From assembly GCA_003162235.1 (NCBI GenBank), contig PMMN01000098.1, positions 1 to 12,371 of the forward strand: 12,371 nt of DNA. Reading direction: 5' to 3'. The notes under the pieces were generated by a model. It was given only the letters and a program-made list of their open reading frames with translations, searched no databases and was not told the origin of the DNA. Below, piece after piece: positions 1 through 5,860 of this stretch (position 1 is the first letter of the stretch; each line of letters opens with the position of its first letter). Both the position numbers and the translations under genes were made by a program. The stretch comes from Actinomycetota bacterium (GTDB lineage: Bacteria; Actinomycetota; Thermoleophilia; Gaiellales; Gaiellaceae).

Positions 1-261
1 CGCTACCTCGAGGAGATCAAGCGCGCCGACCTCTGGATCTACGCCGCCGACGGGCATGCCAAGATGTCTTACTGGCAGGCCGATCTCTCCGGTGGCGTCG
101 CGCTCGTCTTCGGCGCAGAGAAGACGGGGCTGCGCCCGCTCGTGCGCCGGCGCTGCGACGACGCGCTCGCGATCCCGCTCGTGGGCGAGGTCGAGTCGCT
201 CAACGTAGGCGTGGCGGCGGCCCTGCTCCTCTACGAAGCCCGGCGCCAGAGAGATGGCTAG
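1..261 (+). CDS. rlmB: TrmH/SpoU-family 23S rRNA 2'-O-methyltransferase, C-terminal part (RlmB-like)
   Basis: The reading frame is open from the first base of the window, so the 5' part of the gene is missing; 86 C-terminal residues are visible. They contain the two SAM-binding motifs of the SPOUT class: VFGAEKTGL at visible residues 36-44 (family pattern VxGxExxGL) and IPLVGEVESLN at 58-68, followed by an alanine-rich helix ending LLYEARRQR, the usual end of the trefoil-knot domain. Family members methylate a ribose 2'-OH in rRNA or tRNA using S-adenosylmethionine. The RlmB assignment (23S rRNA G2251 in E. coli) rests on the neighbours: in Bacillus rlmB (yacO) is followed by yacP and sigH, exactly as here. 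Another SpoU member such as TsnR or TrmL cannot be excluded without the N-terminal domain. The stop TAG lies inside the first codons of the next gene, so the two are probably translationally coupled. Confidence 0.87.
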   Translation, partial: RYLEEIKRADLWIYAADGHAKMSYWQADLSGGVALVFGAEKTGLRPLVRRRCDDALAIPLVGEVESLNVGVAAALLLYEARRQRDG

Positions 262-766
262 GAAGAAGAAGAATCCGGGCGCCGTTCCACGTGACCCGAC
301 CGAGGGTTGGGGCGAGAGTTCCGGCTCGAGCGCGCCCGAGCCGACCTTCTACCTTTTCGACGGTCACAATCTCCTCTACGCCGGCAAGTTCACCGATCCG
401 CCCGAGCTCGAGGACAAGCTGGCCAGCTTCGTCGCCTTGAAAGGCGTTCGCGGAGTCGTCGTCTTCGACGGTTTCGGCAAGACGCACACGCTGGGCCCGC
501 TCGAGGTGCGCTTCGCCGAGGAGGCCGATTTCGTGCTCGAGCGCCTGGCCGCCGAGCTCCGCGACCACGAGCGCGTCTGCCTCGTCTCCTCCGACTTGAC
601 GGTGCGCGAGACCAGCGGCCTCCAGGTCGACAAGCGCTCCTCACAGCTCTTCATGCAGGAGCTTCAGGAGATCGAGCTGCCGCCTCCGCCGCGCATGGCG
701 ATCGAAGATCGTCTCGACTCGAAGACTCGCGCCAAGCTCGAACGCATGCGCCGCGGCGAGGAATAG
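254..766 (+). CDS. yacP: YacP-like NYN-domain endoribonuclease (Rae1-like)
   Basis: A 170-residue protein. A lysine-rich, low-complexity N terminus of about 30 residues precedes a NYN (PIN-like) domain of about 110 residues, with DGHNLL at 36-41 (the family DGYN strand), VVFDG at 69-73, an acidic AD at 91-92 and VSSD at 111-114. These conserved Asp residues form the metal site of NYN ribonucleases. In Bacillus the homologue Rae1 (YacP) cleaves mRNA in the ribosomal A site; that mechanism is known for Bacillus and only inferred here. A basic or proline-rich tail (142-170) follows. The ATG at 254 lies inside the end of the rlmB-like gene in another frame, an 8-base overlap, so the two are almost certainly one transcription unit. 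The rlmB - yacP - sigma factor order supports the call. Confidence 0.85.
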   Translation: MARKKKNPGAVPRDPTEGWGESSGSSAPEPTFYLFDGHNLLYAGKFTDPPELEDKLASFVALKGVRGVVVFDGFGKTHTLGPLEVRFAEEADFVLERLAAELRDHERVCLVSSDLTVRETSGLQVDKRSSQLFMQELQEIELPPPPRMAIEDRLDSKTRAKLERMRRGEE

Positions 767-858
767 TCGCGGTGCGCGAGCTGTCAGTTTTTCGGCGCAA
801 TTAAACGCTTACCGGCTAGGCGTAACAAAGGCGAAATCGGGCAGAGGGTATTTCCGAA

Positions 859-874
859 GCGAACACACGTTCGC
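859..874. promoter_or_regulatory. LexA/SOS-box-like palindrome
   Basis: GCGAAC - ACAC - GTTCGC is a perfect 6-base inverted repeat with a 4-base spacer. Its inner 14 bases fit the published Gram-positive LexA (DinR) consensus CGAAC-RNRY-GTTYG/C and the mycobacterial form with CGAAC-N4-GTTCG. It lies 93 bases after the nuclease gene and 145 bases before the preferred start of the sigma factor gene, in non-coding DNA. LexA binding is an inference from the motif; another regulator with a similar palindrome is possible. Confidence 0.45.
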
Positions 875-882
875 TAACCGTT

Positions 883-946
883 GGGTCCGGTGCAAAACGG
901 TCCGGTTATCGGGTCCATCGCAAAAGACTTGTATTTCTCTGGGTCC
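883..946 (+). repeat. GGGTCC direct-repeat array upstream of the sigma factor gene
   Basis: GGGTCC occurs at 883-888, 911-916 and 941-946. The first two are followed by the same pattern, GGGTCC-N3-GCAAAA, exactly 28 bases apart, and an additional GGTCCGGT at 899-906 copies 884-891. The array lies between the LexA-like palindrome and the hairpin near the sigma factor start. It could be a multi-site operator, but no known regulator is recognised. Confidence 0.45.
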
Positions 947-970
947 GCTGCTAACGTCGGGCGCATCATA

Positions 971-989
971 TTCCGTAAGTCCTACGGAA
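971..989 (+). promoter_or_regulatory. Perfect hairpin or operator just upstream of the sigma factor start
   Basis: TTCCGTA - AGTCC - TACGGAA forms a perfect 7-base-pair stem with a 5-base loop. It ends 21 bases before the putative GAGG ribosome-binding site (1011-1014). It could be a dimeric repressor site or a leader-RNA hairpin; it is not followed by a T-run, so a classical terminator is unlikely. Confidence 0.5.
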
Positions 990-1018
990 ACCGGCACGAG
1001 AACAGGGATCGAGGAAAG

Positions 1019-1693
1019 ATGGCAGCACAACCGGCACGGCGCGAAGGGCATGGTTATCAGCCTCAGAGGGCGGCGCGGGAGCTCGAAGACCTGCAGCTCG
1101 TTCTCAAAGCACGCAATGGCAGCTCTCAGGCGTTGGACACGATCCTGCGCCGCTACGACGGTTTCGTGCGCCTGAAGGCGAGCTCCTACTTCCTTGCCGG
1201 CGGCGAGTCGGAGGACCTCGTTCAGGAGGGCCGTATCGGCCTCTATAAGGCCGTACGCGACTTCCGACCCGACAAGGAGACCTCTTTCCGTTCCTTCGCC
1301 GAGCTGTGCGTTACGCGCCAGATCATCACGGCGATCAAGACCGCGACCCGCTTCAAGCACGCGCCGCTCAACACCTACGTTTCCTTCAGCCAAACCCCGG
1401 CCGGTCAGGACTCCGACAGCGAGTGCACGCTCGGAGACGCTCTCCCGGGCCCGGGTGTCGACGATCCGGCCATTTGCGTCGTCTCGACCGAGGAGCTACA
1501 GAGCCTCGTCTTCTGTCTCGGCTCCGGGCTCTCACAGCTCGAGGCGGATGCTCTCAGGCTCTACCTCGAGGGCTCGTCCTACGAGCAGATGGCCGAGGAG
1601 CTGGGCTGCGACACCAAGACGATCGACAACGCCCTGCAGCGGGTCAAGCGCAAGATCATCGCGCACCAAAAGACACGGGAAGTTCTCCTCTAG
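1019..1693 (+). CDS. sigH: SigH-like RNA polymerase sigma factor (sigma-70 family)
   Basis: A 224-residue protein from the ATG at 1019, close to Bacillus SigH length (218). Region 2 spans about 42-110, with SEDLVQEGRIGL at 64-75 (core-binding region 2.1-2.2) and SFRSFAELCVTRQIITAIK at 89-107 (-10 recognition, regions 2.3-2.4). A linker rich in Asp, Ser and Pro follows (122-157). Region 4 spans about 171-213, with a helix-turn-helix around YEQMAEELGCDTKTIDNALQ (-35 recognition). Region 3 is poorly represented, as in SigH and ECF-like factors. The ATG at 1019 has GAGG at 1011-1014. The frame is open back to a TTG at 881, but that start has no ribosome-binding site and would translate the repeats and hairpin, so it is not preferred. 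Bacillus SigH drives early-stationary and sporulation genes; the regulon here is unknown. The palindrome, direct repeats and hairpin upstream suggest the gene has its own regulated promoter despite the rlmB-yacP context. Confidence 0.88.
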   Translation: MAAQPARREGHGYQPQRAARELEDLQLVLKARNGSSQALDTILRRYDGFVRLKASSYFLAGGESEDLVQEGRIGLYKAVRDFRPDKETSFRSFAELCVTRQIITAIKTATRFKHAPLNTYVSFSQTPAGQDSDSECTLGDALPGPGVDDPAICVVSTEELQSLVFCLGSGLSQLEADALRLYLEGSSYEQMAEELGCDTKTIDNALQRVKRKIIAHQKTREVLL

Positions 1694-1721
1694 CTCCCGT
1701 CCAGGCGGGCAAGCACAACCT

Positions 1722-1755
1722 GACCGCCGCGGACATCAGGGCCGCGCCGGCGGTC
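1722..1755 (+). terminator. Possible terminator hairpin after the sigma factor gene
   Basis: GACCGC-CGCGG, a 9-base loop, then CCGCG-(CCG bulge)-GCGGTC can form an 11-base-pair GC-rich stem 28 bases after the sigma factor stop and before tRNA-Thr. There is no T-run, so it is either a U-less actinobacterial-type terminator or an RNA-processing structure. Confidence 0.35.
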
Positions 1756-1802
1756 GTTCGCAACCGGCCGGCCGGGGAAGCTACGCTCCAGCTTGCAATC
1801 TC

Positions 1803-1875
1803 GCCGGAGTAGCTCAGCTGGTAGAGCAAGCGCCTTGTAAGCGCTAGGTCGTCGGTTCGAGTCCGACCTCCGGCT
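1803..1875 (+). tRNA. tRNA-Thr (anticodon UGU)
   Basis: A full cloverleaf in 73 bases. Acceptor stem GCCGGAG (1803-1809) pairs perfectly with CTCCGGC (1868-1874), discriminator T1875. The D arm is GCTC/GAGC (1812-1815/1824-1827). The anticodon stem AGCGC/GCGCT (1829-1833/1841-1845) closes the 7-base loop CTTGTAA with anticodon TGT at 1836-1838, reading ACA. The T arm GTCGG-TTCGAGT-CCGAC (1851-1867) is canonical. The 3' CCA is not encoded and must be added by CCA-adding enzyme. The gene sits 109 bases after the sigma factor stop. Confidence 0.97.
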
Positions 1876-1952
1876 ATTTACCCGGTGGCTTTTCTTTAGG
1901 CGTTTGTGAAGACGTCGCTTGAACCCGTTCGCTGTAGTTACCCTGAAGAGAC

Positions 1953-2516
1953 ATGTCCAGCTGGGTGAACCTGATCGCGGGCTTGACGCAGATCGTGATC
2001 GCAATCGCGGTAGCCGTCGAGCTTGTCAGGCTTCGAAGAGGATTTCCGCGGGTCGCCTTACTCTTGATTGCCTTTTTCTTCCTCGACGGCCTGGTGGCGC
2101 TCAACCGCCCCGATCCTCTGCTCGGGTACAGCCCGACTCTGGACGCGGTCCTGATCGTGATCGACCTGGTCGTCCTGGTCGGATTGCTCGTGTTTGTGCG
2201 GCGGCTCGTGTGGGGTGCGCTGCAGACGGTGGACGAGGCGGAGTTCCGGGCGCGGGAGTACGAGCGTGCCCGCCGCGACTACGCGAGCCTGCTTCGCCAT
2301 CGCATCGCCAATCCGCTGATGACGATCGAGGGTGCGGCGCGGACGCTGAAGGCGCGGCGAGGCGACGACGAGAAGCGCGAGCAGCTCTTGGAGACGATCA
2401 TCGAGGCCTCCCAGAACTTGGAGAAGATCTCGCTCGAGCCGCGACTGCGAGGCGCCGAGGAGCTCGAGCTAGAGCCGACTCCACGGATTCGGGACGGATC
2501 CACCCCCAAGTCGTGA
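1953..2516 (+). CDS. Membrane-anchored HisKA (DHp)-only protein lacking a kinase catalytic domain
   Basis: A 187-residue protein. Three hydrophobic segments near 6-25, 34-50 and 63-83 place it in the membrane. A charged helix (about 93-112) leads to a histidine-kinase dimerisation/phosphoacceptor box: LRHRIANPLMTIEGAARTL at 114-132, where H116 aligns with the phosphorylated His of the HisKA H-box (usual HELRNPL). A second amphipathic helix (about 138-161) completes the four-helix-bundle half. The HATPase_c domain that should follow (N, G1, F and G2 boxes) is absent: the protein ends after about 25 residues of charged tail, and a convergent gene ends 10 bases later, leaving no room for it. The ATG at 1953 is preceded by GAAGAGA. 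It could accept or relay phosphate from a kinase elsewhere, act as a dimerising regulator, or be a kinase that lost its 3' half. No response regulator gene is adjacent. The membrane and H-box readings are direct; the role is unknown. Confidence 0.75.
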   Translation: MSSWVNLIAGLTQIVIAIAVAVELVRLRRGFPRVALLLIAFFFLDGLVALNRPDPLLGYSPTLDAVLIVIDLVVLVGLLVFVRRLVWGALQTVDEAEFRAREYERARRDYASLLRHRIANPLMTIEGAARTLKARRGDDEKREQLLETIIEASQNLEKISLEPRLRGAEELELEPTPRIRDGSTPKS

Positions 2517-2526
2517 GACGCGGCGG

Positions 2527-3609
2527 CTAGAGCCGAGCCAGCGCCTGCTCGAGATCGCGCCAGAGATCGGCGGGGTCTTCGAGACCGGCGCTCAGCCTGA
2601 GTAGTCCGGCCGGGACGCGCTCTCCCTCCCAGCGTGAGCGGGCCTCGATCGTGGTGCGCGCGCCGCCGAAGCTGGTCGCGTTCTCGATCAACTCGCAGGA
2701 GCGTTCCAGCTTCTCGGCAGCCGCCGCGCCACCGCGGGCGATGAAGGAGAGAAGCGGACCGAAGGCGCTCACGTACTTAGCCGCGACCGCATCGCCGAGG
2801 CCCGGATAGTTGACCCGCTCGACCGCCGGATGCTCCTGCAGCCGCCGCGCCAGCTCGAGCGCCGTCGCAGAGGTGCGCTCCACTCGTAGCGGCAGCGTCT
2901 TCAGGCTGCGCAGGAGCAGCCAGGCCGGGTCGGGAGAGCCGATTAACCCGGCCAACCTCCGCACCTGGTGTAGGCGCGCGGCGTCTTCGGAGCGGGCGCA
3001 GCTGGCGACCCCGAGCACGAGATCGTGGTGACCGCCGAGCAGCTTGGTGGCGCTGTGCACCGAGAAGTCGGCGCCGTGCTCGAGCGGGCGCAGGAGCACC
3101 GGCGTCAGTGTCGTTGCATCGACGGCGACCCGCGCTCCGTGGGCGTGCGCGGCGGCGATCGAGGCATCGAGGTCGGGGAAGCTCAGCATCGGGTTCGAGC
3201 AGGGCTCGAGCCAGACGAGGGCGGCCTTCTCCGGTGGCGGCCCGGTCTGGTCGAACTCCTCCAACTGCAGGCCGAAACGTGAGAGCTCGTCGCCGATCAG
3301 ATGACTGGTGCTGACGTAGGCGCCCTCGGGAACGGCGATCAGGTCACCCGGCTTGCAGAAGCAAAGCAGGATGCCTGTGATCGCGGCCATGCCGCAGGAG
3401 AAGAGGAGCGCCCGGCCGCCTTCCAGATCGCCGAGCACACGCTCGCTCTCGACCGCGAGCGGGTGGTCATAGCGCTGGTAAGCGAAGTCGCCGATCTCGC
3501 CTTTGTCGTAGGGCCAGATCGTCGAGCGATCGAGCGCCGGCTGCCTGAGCCCGGCCAGTCGCGTCTCCAAGCTCAGCTGCGCCCGCTCCTGCTCATCCTT
3601 CTCAGCCAT
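2527..3609 (-). CDS. Cys/Met-metabolism PLP-dependent enzyme (cystathionine gamma-synthase/lyase family)
   Basis: A 360-residue fold-type I PLP enzyme, slightly shorter than typical family members (about 380-400). Family landmarks: YQRYDHP at 44-50, standing for the YSRxxNPT phosphate-binding segment; SCGMAAI at 71-77, for the usual SSGMAA; VAVDATTLTP at 161-170 with the ring-nitrogen Asp D164; and HSATKLLGGHHD at 185-196, in which K189 is the Schiff-base lysine. Members carry out gamma-replacement or beta/gamma-elimination on homoserine esters, cystathionine or methionine. The substrate cannot be told from sequence: DHP replaces the usual NPT, and the tyrosine-containing loop differs (GAYVST). 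The ATG at 3609 has only a GGGGA directly next to it; a TTG at residue 14, with GGAG upstream, is an alternative start. It lies 18 bases downstream of the GGDEF/HD-GYP gene on the same strand, so the two are probably cotranscribed, though no functional link is evident. Confidence 0.82.
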   Translation of the reverse strand: MAEKDEQERAQLSLETRLAGLRQPALDRSTIWPYDKGEIGDFAYQRYDHPLAVESERVLGDLEGGRALLFSCGMAAITGILLCFCKPGDLIAVPEGAYVSTSHLIGDELSRFGLQLEEFDQTGPPPEKAALVWLEPCSNPMLSFPDLDASIAAAHAHGARVAVDATTLTPVLLRPLEHGADFSVHSATKLLGGHHDLVLGVASCARSEDAARLHQVRRLAGLIGSPDPAWLLLRSLKTLPLRVERTSATALELARRLQEHPAVERVNYPGLGDAVAAKYVSAFGPLLSFIARGGAAAAEKLERSCELIENATSFGGARTTIEARSRWEGERVPAGLLRLSAGLEDPADLWRDLEQALARL

Positions 3610-3627
3610 TCCCCGATGATAGGAGAG

Positions 3628-5508
3628 TCAGCGACCCTCGGCGATCTCCACGGCTTGGTCGGGCTCCGAGACGAGGCCGAGCACAATCGTCAGCGCCTCT
3701 ACGATTTCGGGGTCGAACTGGCTACCCGCCCGGCTCTGGGTCTCCACCAGCGCTTGCTCCACGCTCAGGCCCTTGCGGTAGGTGCGCTCGCTCGTCATCG
3801 AGTCCCAGGCGTCGGCGGCGAAGATGATTCGTGCCCCGAGTGGGATCTGATCGCCCACCAGTCCCTTCGGGTAACCGAGCCCGTCCCAGCGCTCGTGGTG
3901 GTAGAGCACCCAATCGGCGACCGGCCCCAGGCCGAGGCTCTCGAGCATGTGGAAGCCGATCTCCGGGTGCCGCTGCAGCACGACCAGCTCGGCGTCGGAG
4001 AGCGGATCTTCCTTGCGCAGCAGTTCCTCCGGGATTGCCAGCTTGCCCACGTCGTGTAGGTGGCCGGCCAGGCGCAGCATCTCGATCCGGTCGCCGTCGG
4101 CGCCCAAGCGCTCGGCGATCGAAGCGGCGAGGTCGCCCACGCGGCGGGAGTGGGCTCCCGCATGTGCGTCACGCGCGTCGACCGCGTCGGCGAGGCTGGC
4201 GGCGGCTCGCAGGCGGTAGTCCAGGTCGGGGTTGGCGCCGAGCCGTTCGAGGGCGTAGGCGCTCAGCGCCTCGGGGTGATAGACGCGGACGCGGTTCTTG
4301 CCGTGGTCCTTGGCCCAGTAGAGCGCACTGTCGGCAAGGCGCAGGAGCTCATTGCGCGAGACGCCCTCGGATGGGAAGACGGCAACGCCGCAGCTCATCG
4401 TCAACTGCGGGAGGTCGTCGACCTTGAGCGAAGCGACGCGCGAAAGGATGGCACTCGAGACGGAGACCGCTTCCTCGCTCCCGCGCCCGTTCAGGAGCAC
4501 CGCGAACTCGTCTCCGCCGAGGCGGAAGGCCTCGCCGCCGTGGCGCAGGCGACTGGCCACGGTCACGAGCACCCGATCGCCGGCCAGGTGACCGTGCCCG
4601 TCGTTGACTAGCTTGAGGTTGTCGAGGTCGAACAAGCAGAGCGCGACCGGATACCCTGACCCCTCTGCGTCGTCGAGTAGTTGTTGCAGGCGCTCGTGGA
4701 AGCGGCGCGTGTTACCGAGTCCCGTCAGTGGATCGGTCGAGGCCAGCTGCATCGCCGAGCGCGCTTTGTGGCGCTGCCGCTCGTAGAGGTCGATCGCAAG
4801 CAGCGGGCCCGAGAGCGCGAAGATCAGGAACGGAGAGCGCTGCCACAGCATGACGAGCACGAGCGCCGCCGAGACTCCGAGCCCAAACGGGAGCACTCCC
4901 CAGCGCAGCGTATTCACGAGCGTCGTCGAGTATGGCTTTCCGTCCGAGAACGCGATCGCCGCCGAGATCAGGAATAGGTTCAGAGCGGCGTAGCCGAGCG
5001 CCGCAAGGCCGACCGCACCGACGATCTCGGGCAAGGTGTTCGTGTGCGGGAGGAGAGCCACCAGCAGTCCGCCCGCGAGTGCCGAGATAGTCAGCACCGC
5101 GGCATTGAAGGCGATCCTCATGCGCGGTCGCCGCAGCCAGGTTTCGACGGCGACGAGGCTGAGTACGCAGACGAATACCATCGGCTCCCAGCCGAAGAGC
5201 ACGATGCCGGCGGCGTTGAAGACGGCGGCGAGCGAGTAGCCACGGAGATTGGTGTTCTCGACCGAGACCGGGTAGCGCTCGGCGGCCATGGCCAGGGCAA
5301 GAAAGACCGCAAGCGATACGTACTCCCGCCCCTGTGGCGGGTGTTTCGCGAGTCGTAGCGCAGCGGTAGTCGTCGCGGCAACGCTGGCGCTACACACGAA
5401 TCCGACGAGGACGAGCAGGCGCGACGTGTGCCGATCGCGTCGCATCGCCCCGCTGAAACGCCGCCAGCTCGCGAGCAGGCGCGGGCTCACTCGGTCCGCG
5501 GCTGTCAC
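3628..5508 (-). CDS. Membrane GGDEF + HD-GYP cyclic-di-GMP turnover protein
   Basis: A 626-residue protein. The N-terminal 240 residues hold roughly eight hydrophobic segments (for example about 31-50, 62-78, 91-105, 109-123, 133-152, 161-186, 204-221, 226-241), a likely sensory membrane domain. A GGDEF diguanylate cyclase domain follows (about 255-410), starting DPLTGLGN, with FDLDNLKLVND metal-site residues at 293-303 and an intact GGDEF at 331-335. The inhibitory I-site RxxD five residues upstream reads RHGG, so product inhibition is probably lost. An HD-GYP phosphodiesterase domain (about 430-615) has H453, HDVGK at 485-489, HPEIGFH at 514-520 and HHERWDGLGYP at 537-547, all ligand residues intact. 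Both synthesis and hydrolysis of cyclic-di-GMP are thus plausible; which dominates is unknown. The start is GTG at 5508 with GAGGAGGT upstream, the core of which sits in a hairpin loop. The downstream neighbour 18 bases away is the PLP enzyme. Confidence 0.92.
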   Translation of the reverse strand: MTAADRVSPRLLASWRRFSGAMRRDRHTSRLLVLVGFVCSASVAATTTAALRLAKHPPQGREYVSLAVFLALAMAAERYPVSVENTNLRGYSLAAVFNAAGIVLFGWEPMVFVCVLSLVAVETWLRRPRMRIAFNAAVLTISALAGGLLVALLPHTNTLPEIVGAVGLAALGYAALNLFLISAAIAFSDGKPYSTTLVNTLRWGVLPFGLGVSAALVLVMLWQRSPFLIFALSGPLLAIDLYERQRHKARSAMQLASTDPLTGLGNTRRFHERLQQLLDDAEGSGYPVALCLFDLDNLKLVNDGHGHLAGDRVLVTVASRLRHGGEAFRLGGDEFAVLLNGRGSEEAVSVSSAILSRVASLKVDDLPQLTMSCGVAVFPSEGVSRNELLRLADSALYWAKDHGKNRVRVYHPEALSAYALERLGANPDLDYRLRAAASLADAVDARDAHAGAHSRRVGDLAASIAERLGADGDRIEMLRLAGHLHDVGKLAIPEELLRKEDPLSDAELVVLQRHPEIGFHMLESLGLGPVADWVLYHHERWDGLGYPKGLVGDQIPLGARIIFAADAWDSMTSERTYRKGLSVEQALVETQSRAGSQFDPEIVEALTIVLGLVSEPDQAVEIAEGR

Positions 5509-5510
5509 TT

Positions 5511-5525
5511 ACCGACCTCCTCGGT
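5511..5525 (-). promoter_or_regulatory. Shine-Dalgarno sequence in a hairpin loop
   Basis: On the minus strand ACCGA-GGAGG-TCGGT forms a perfect 5-base-pair stem whose whole loop is the GGAGG ribosome-binding core. Only two bases separate it from the GTG start at 5508. The structure could display or sequester the site and so tune translation of the cyclic-di-GMP gene. Confidence 0.6.
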
Positions 5526-5628
5526 CAGTGCACGGCGATAAGCCGGGAAAACGTAGGCATGCGGCAATGCGGCGCAGAAGGAAACCTCCTGAGACAGCGG
5601 GGGATACCTAAATTGTCCGCCGCCATCA

Positions 5629-5642
5629 GGGTCCGCAGACCC
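5629..5642. repeat. Inverted repeat in the leader of the cyclic-di-GMP gene
   Basis: GGGTC-CGCA-GACCC is a perfect 5-base-pair stem with a tetraloop, about 120 bases upstream of the GTG start. It may be a leader hairpin or an operator; it is short enough to be chance. Confidence 0.3.
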
Positions 5643-5794
5643 CCTATTGGAGTGACGGAACGCCTTCCATTTGGGTATTTAGGGCCGTGAGTTGAGCGGA
5701 AACCGGTTTAGCGAGCGTGGGCGGACGGCGCTCTACTTCGTCTTGTCGATAAAGGCTTTCGTGGCTTGGAAAGGCACAGCTGAAAGCATTAAGC

Positions 5795-5859
5795 GCTCGT
5801 TTCGATTGACGATTCGCCGAGCGCGGCCAGGCGGTGGAGCGCTTCAGCTCGAAACGAAC
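5795..5859 (-). repeat. Dispersed structured repeat, copy 1 (compact form, 3' of pgsA)
   Basis: Arms GCTCGTTTCGA (5795-5805) and TCGAAACGAAC (5849-5859) pair over 11 positions, with one G-U wobble when read on the minus strand. Between them is a core, 5815-5846, that matches 31 of 32 bases at 10105-10136. The outer arm begins immediately after the pgsA stop codon (5861-5863). The left part 5796-5820 also matches 9991-10015 in 22 of 25 bases. The position after a stop suggests a 3'-end RNA structure or an inserted mobile repeat. Confidence 0.75.
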
Positions 5860-5860
5860 T

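Larger units (their letters stand above)
5509..5860. other. 352-base gene-free stretch: leader of the cyclic-di-GMP gene, palindromes and a structured repeat
   Basis: No convincing gene lies between the GTG of the GGDEF/HD-GYP gene (5508) and the stop of pgsA (5861); the 87-codon minus-strand frame crossing it overlaps pgsA and the repeat and has no family features. The stretch holds the Shine-Dalgarno hairpin (5511-5525), a GGGTC-CGCA-GACCC hairpin (5629-5642), a 7-base inverted pair CCTAAAT (5607-5613) / ATTTAGG (5677-5683), and copy 1 of the dispersed repeat (5795-5859). The 5600-5690 part is less GC-rich than its surroundings and probably contains the promoter of the minus-strand gene, but no good -35/-10 pair was found. 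No cyclic-di-GMP riboswitch consensus was recognised. Confidence 0.5.

Noticed and set aside
881..1018. TTG at 881 as the start of the sigma factor gene (46 additional residues)
   Set aside because: No ribosome-binding site; the added residues resemble nothing in sigma factors and would translate the direct repeats and hairpin. The ATG at 1019 has GAGG upstream and gives the usual SigH length.
3301..4059. 252-codon plus-strand frame opposite the PLP enzyme and HD-GYP domain
   Set aside because: It covers parts of two well-supported minus-strand genes in shadow frame and has no recognisable motif.
5526..5700. Cyclic-di-GMP (GEMM) riboswitch before the GGDEF/HD-GYP gene
   Set aside because: I looked for the conserved GEMM-I core on the minus strand and did not find it; only short hairpins are present.
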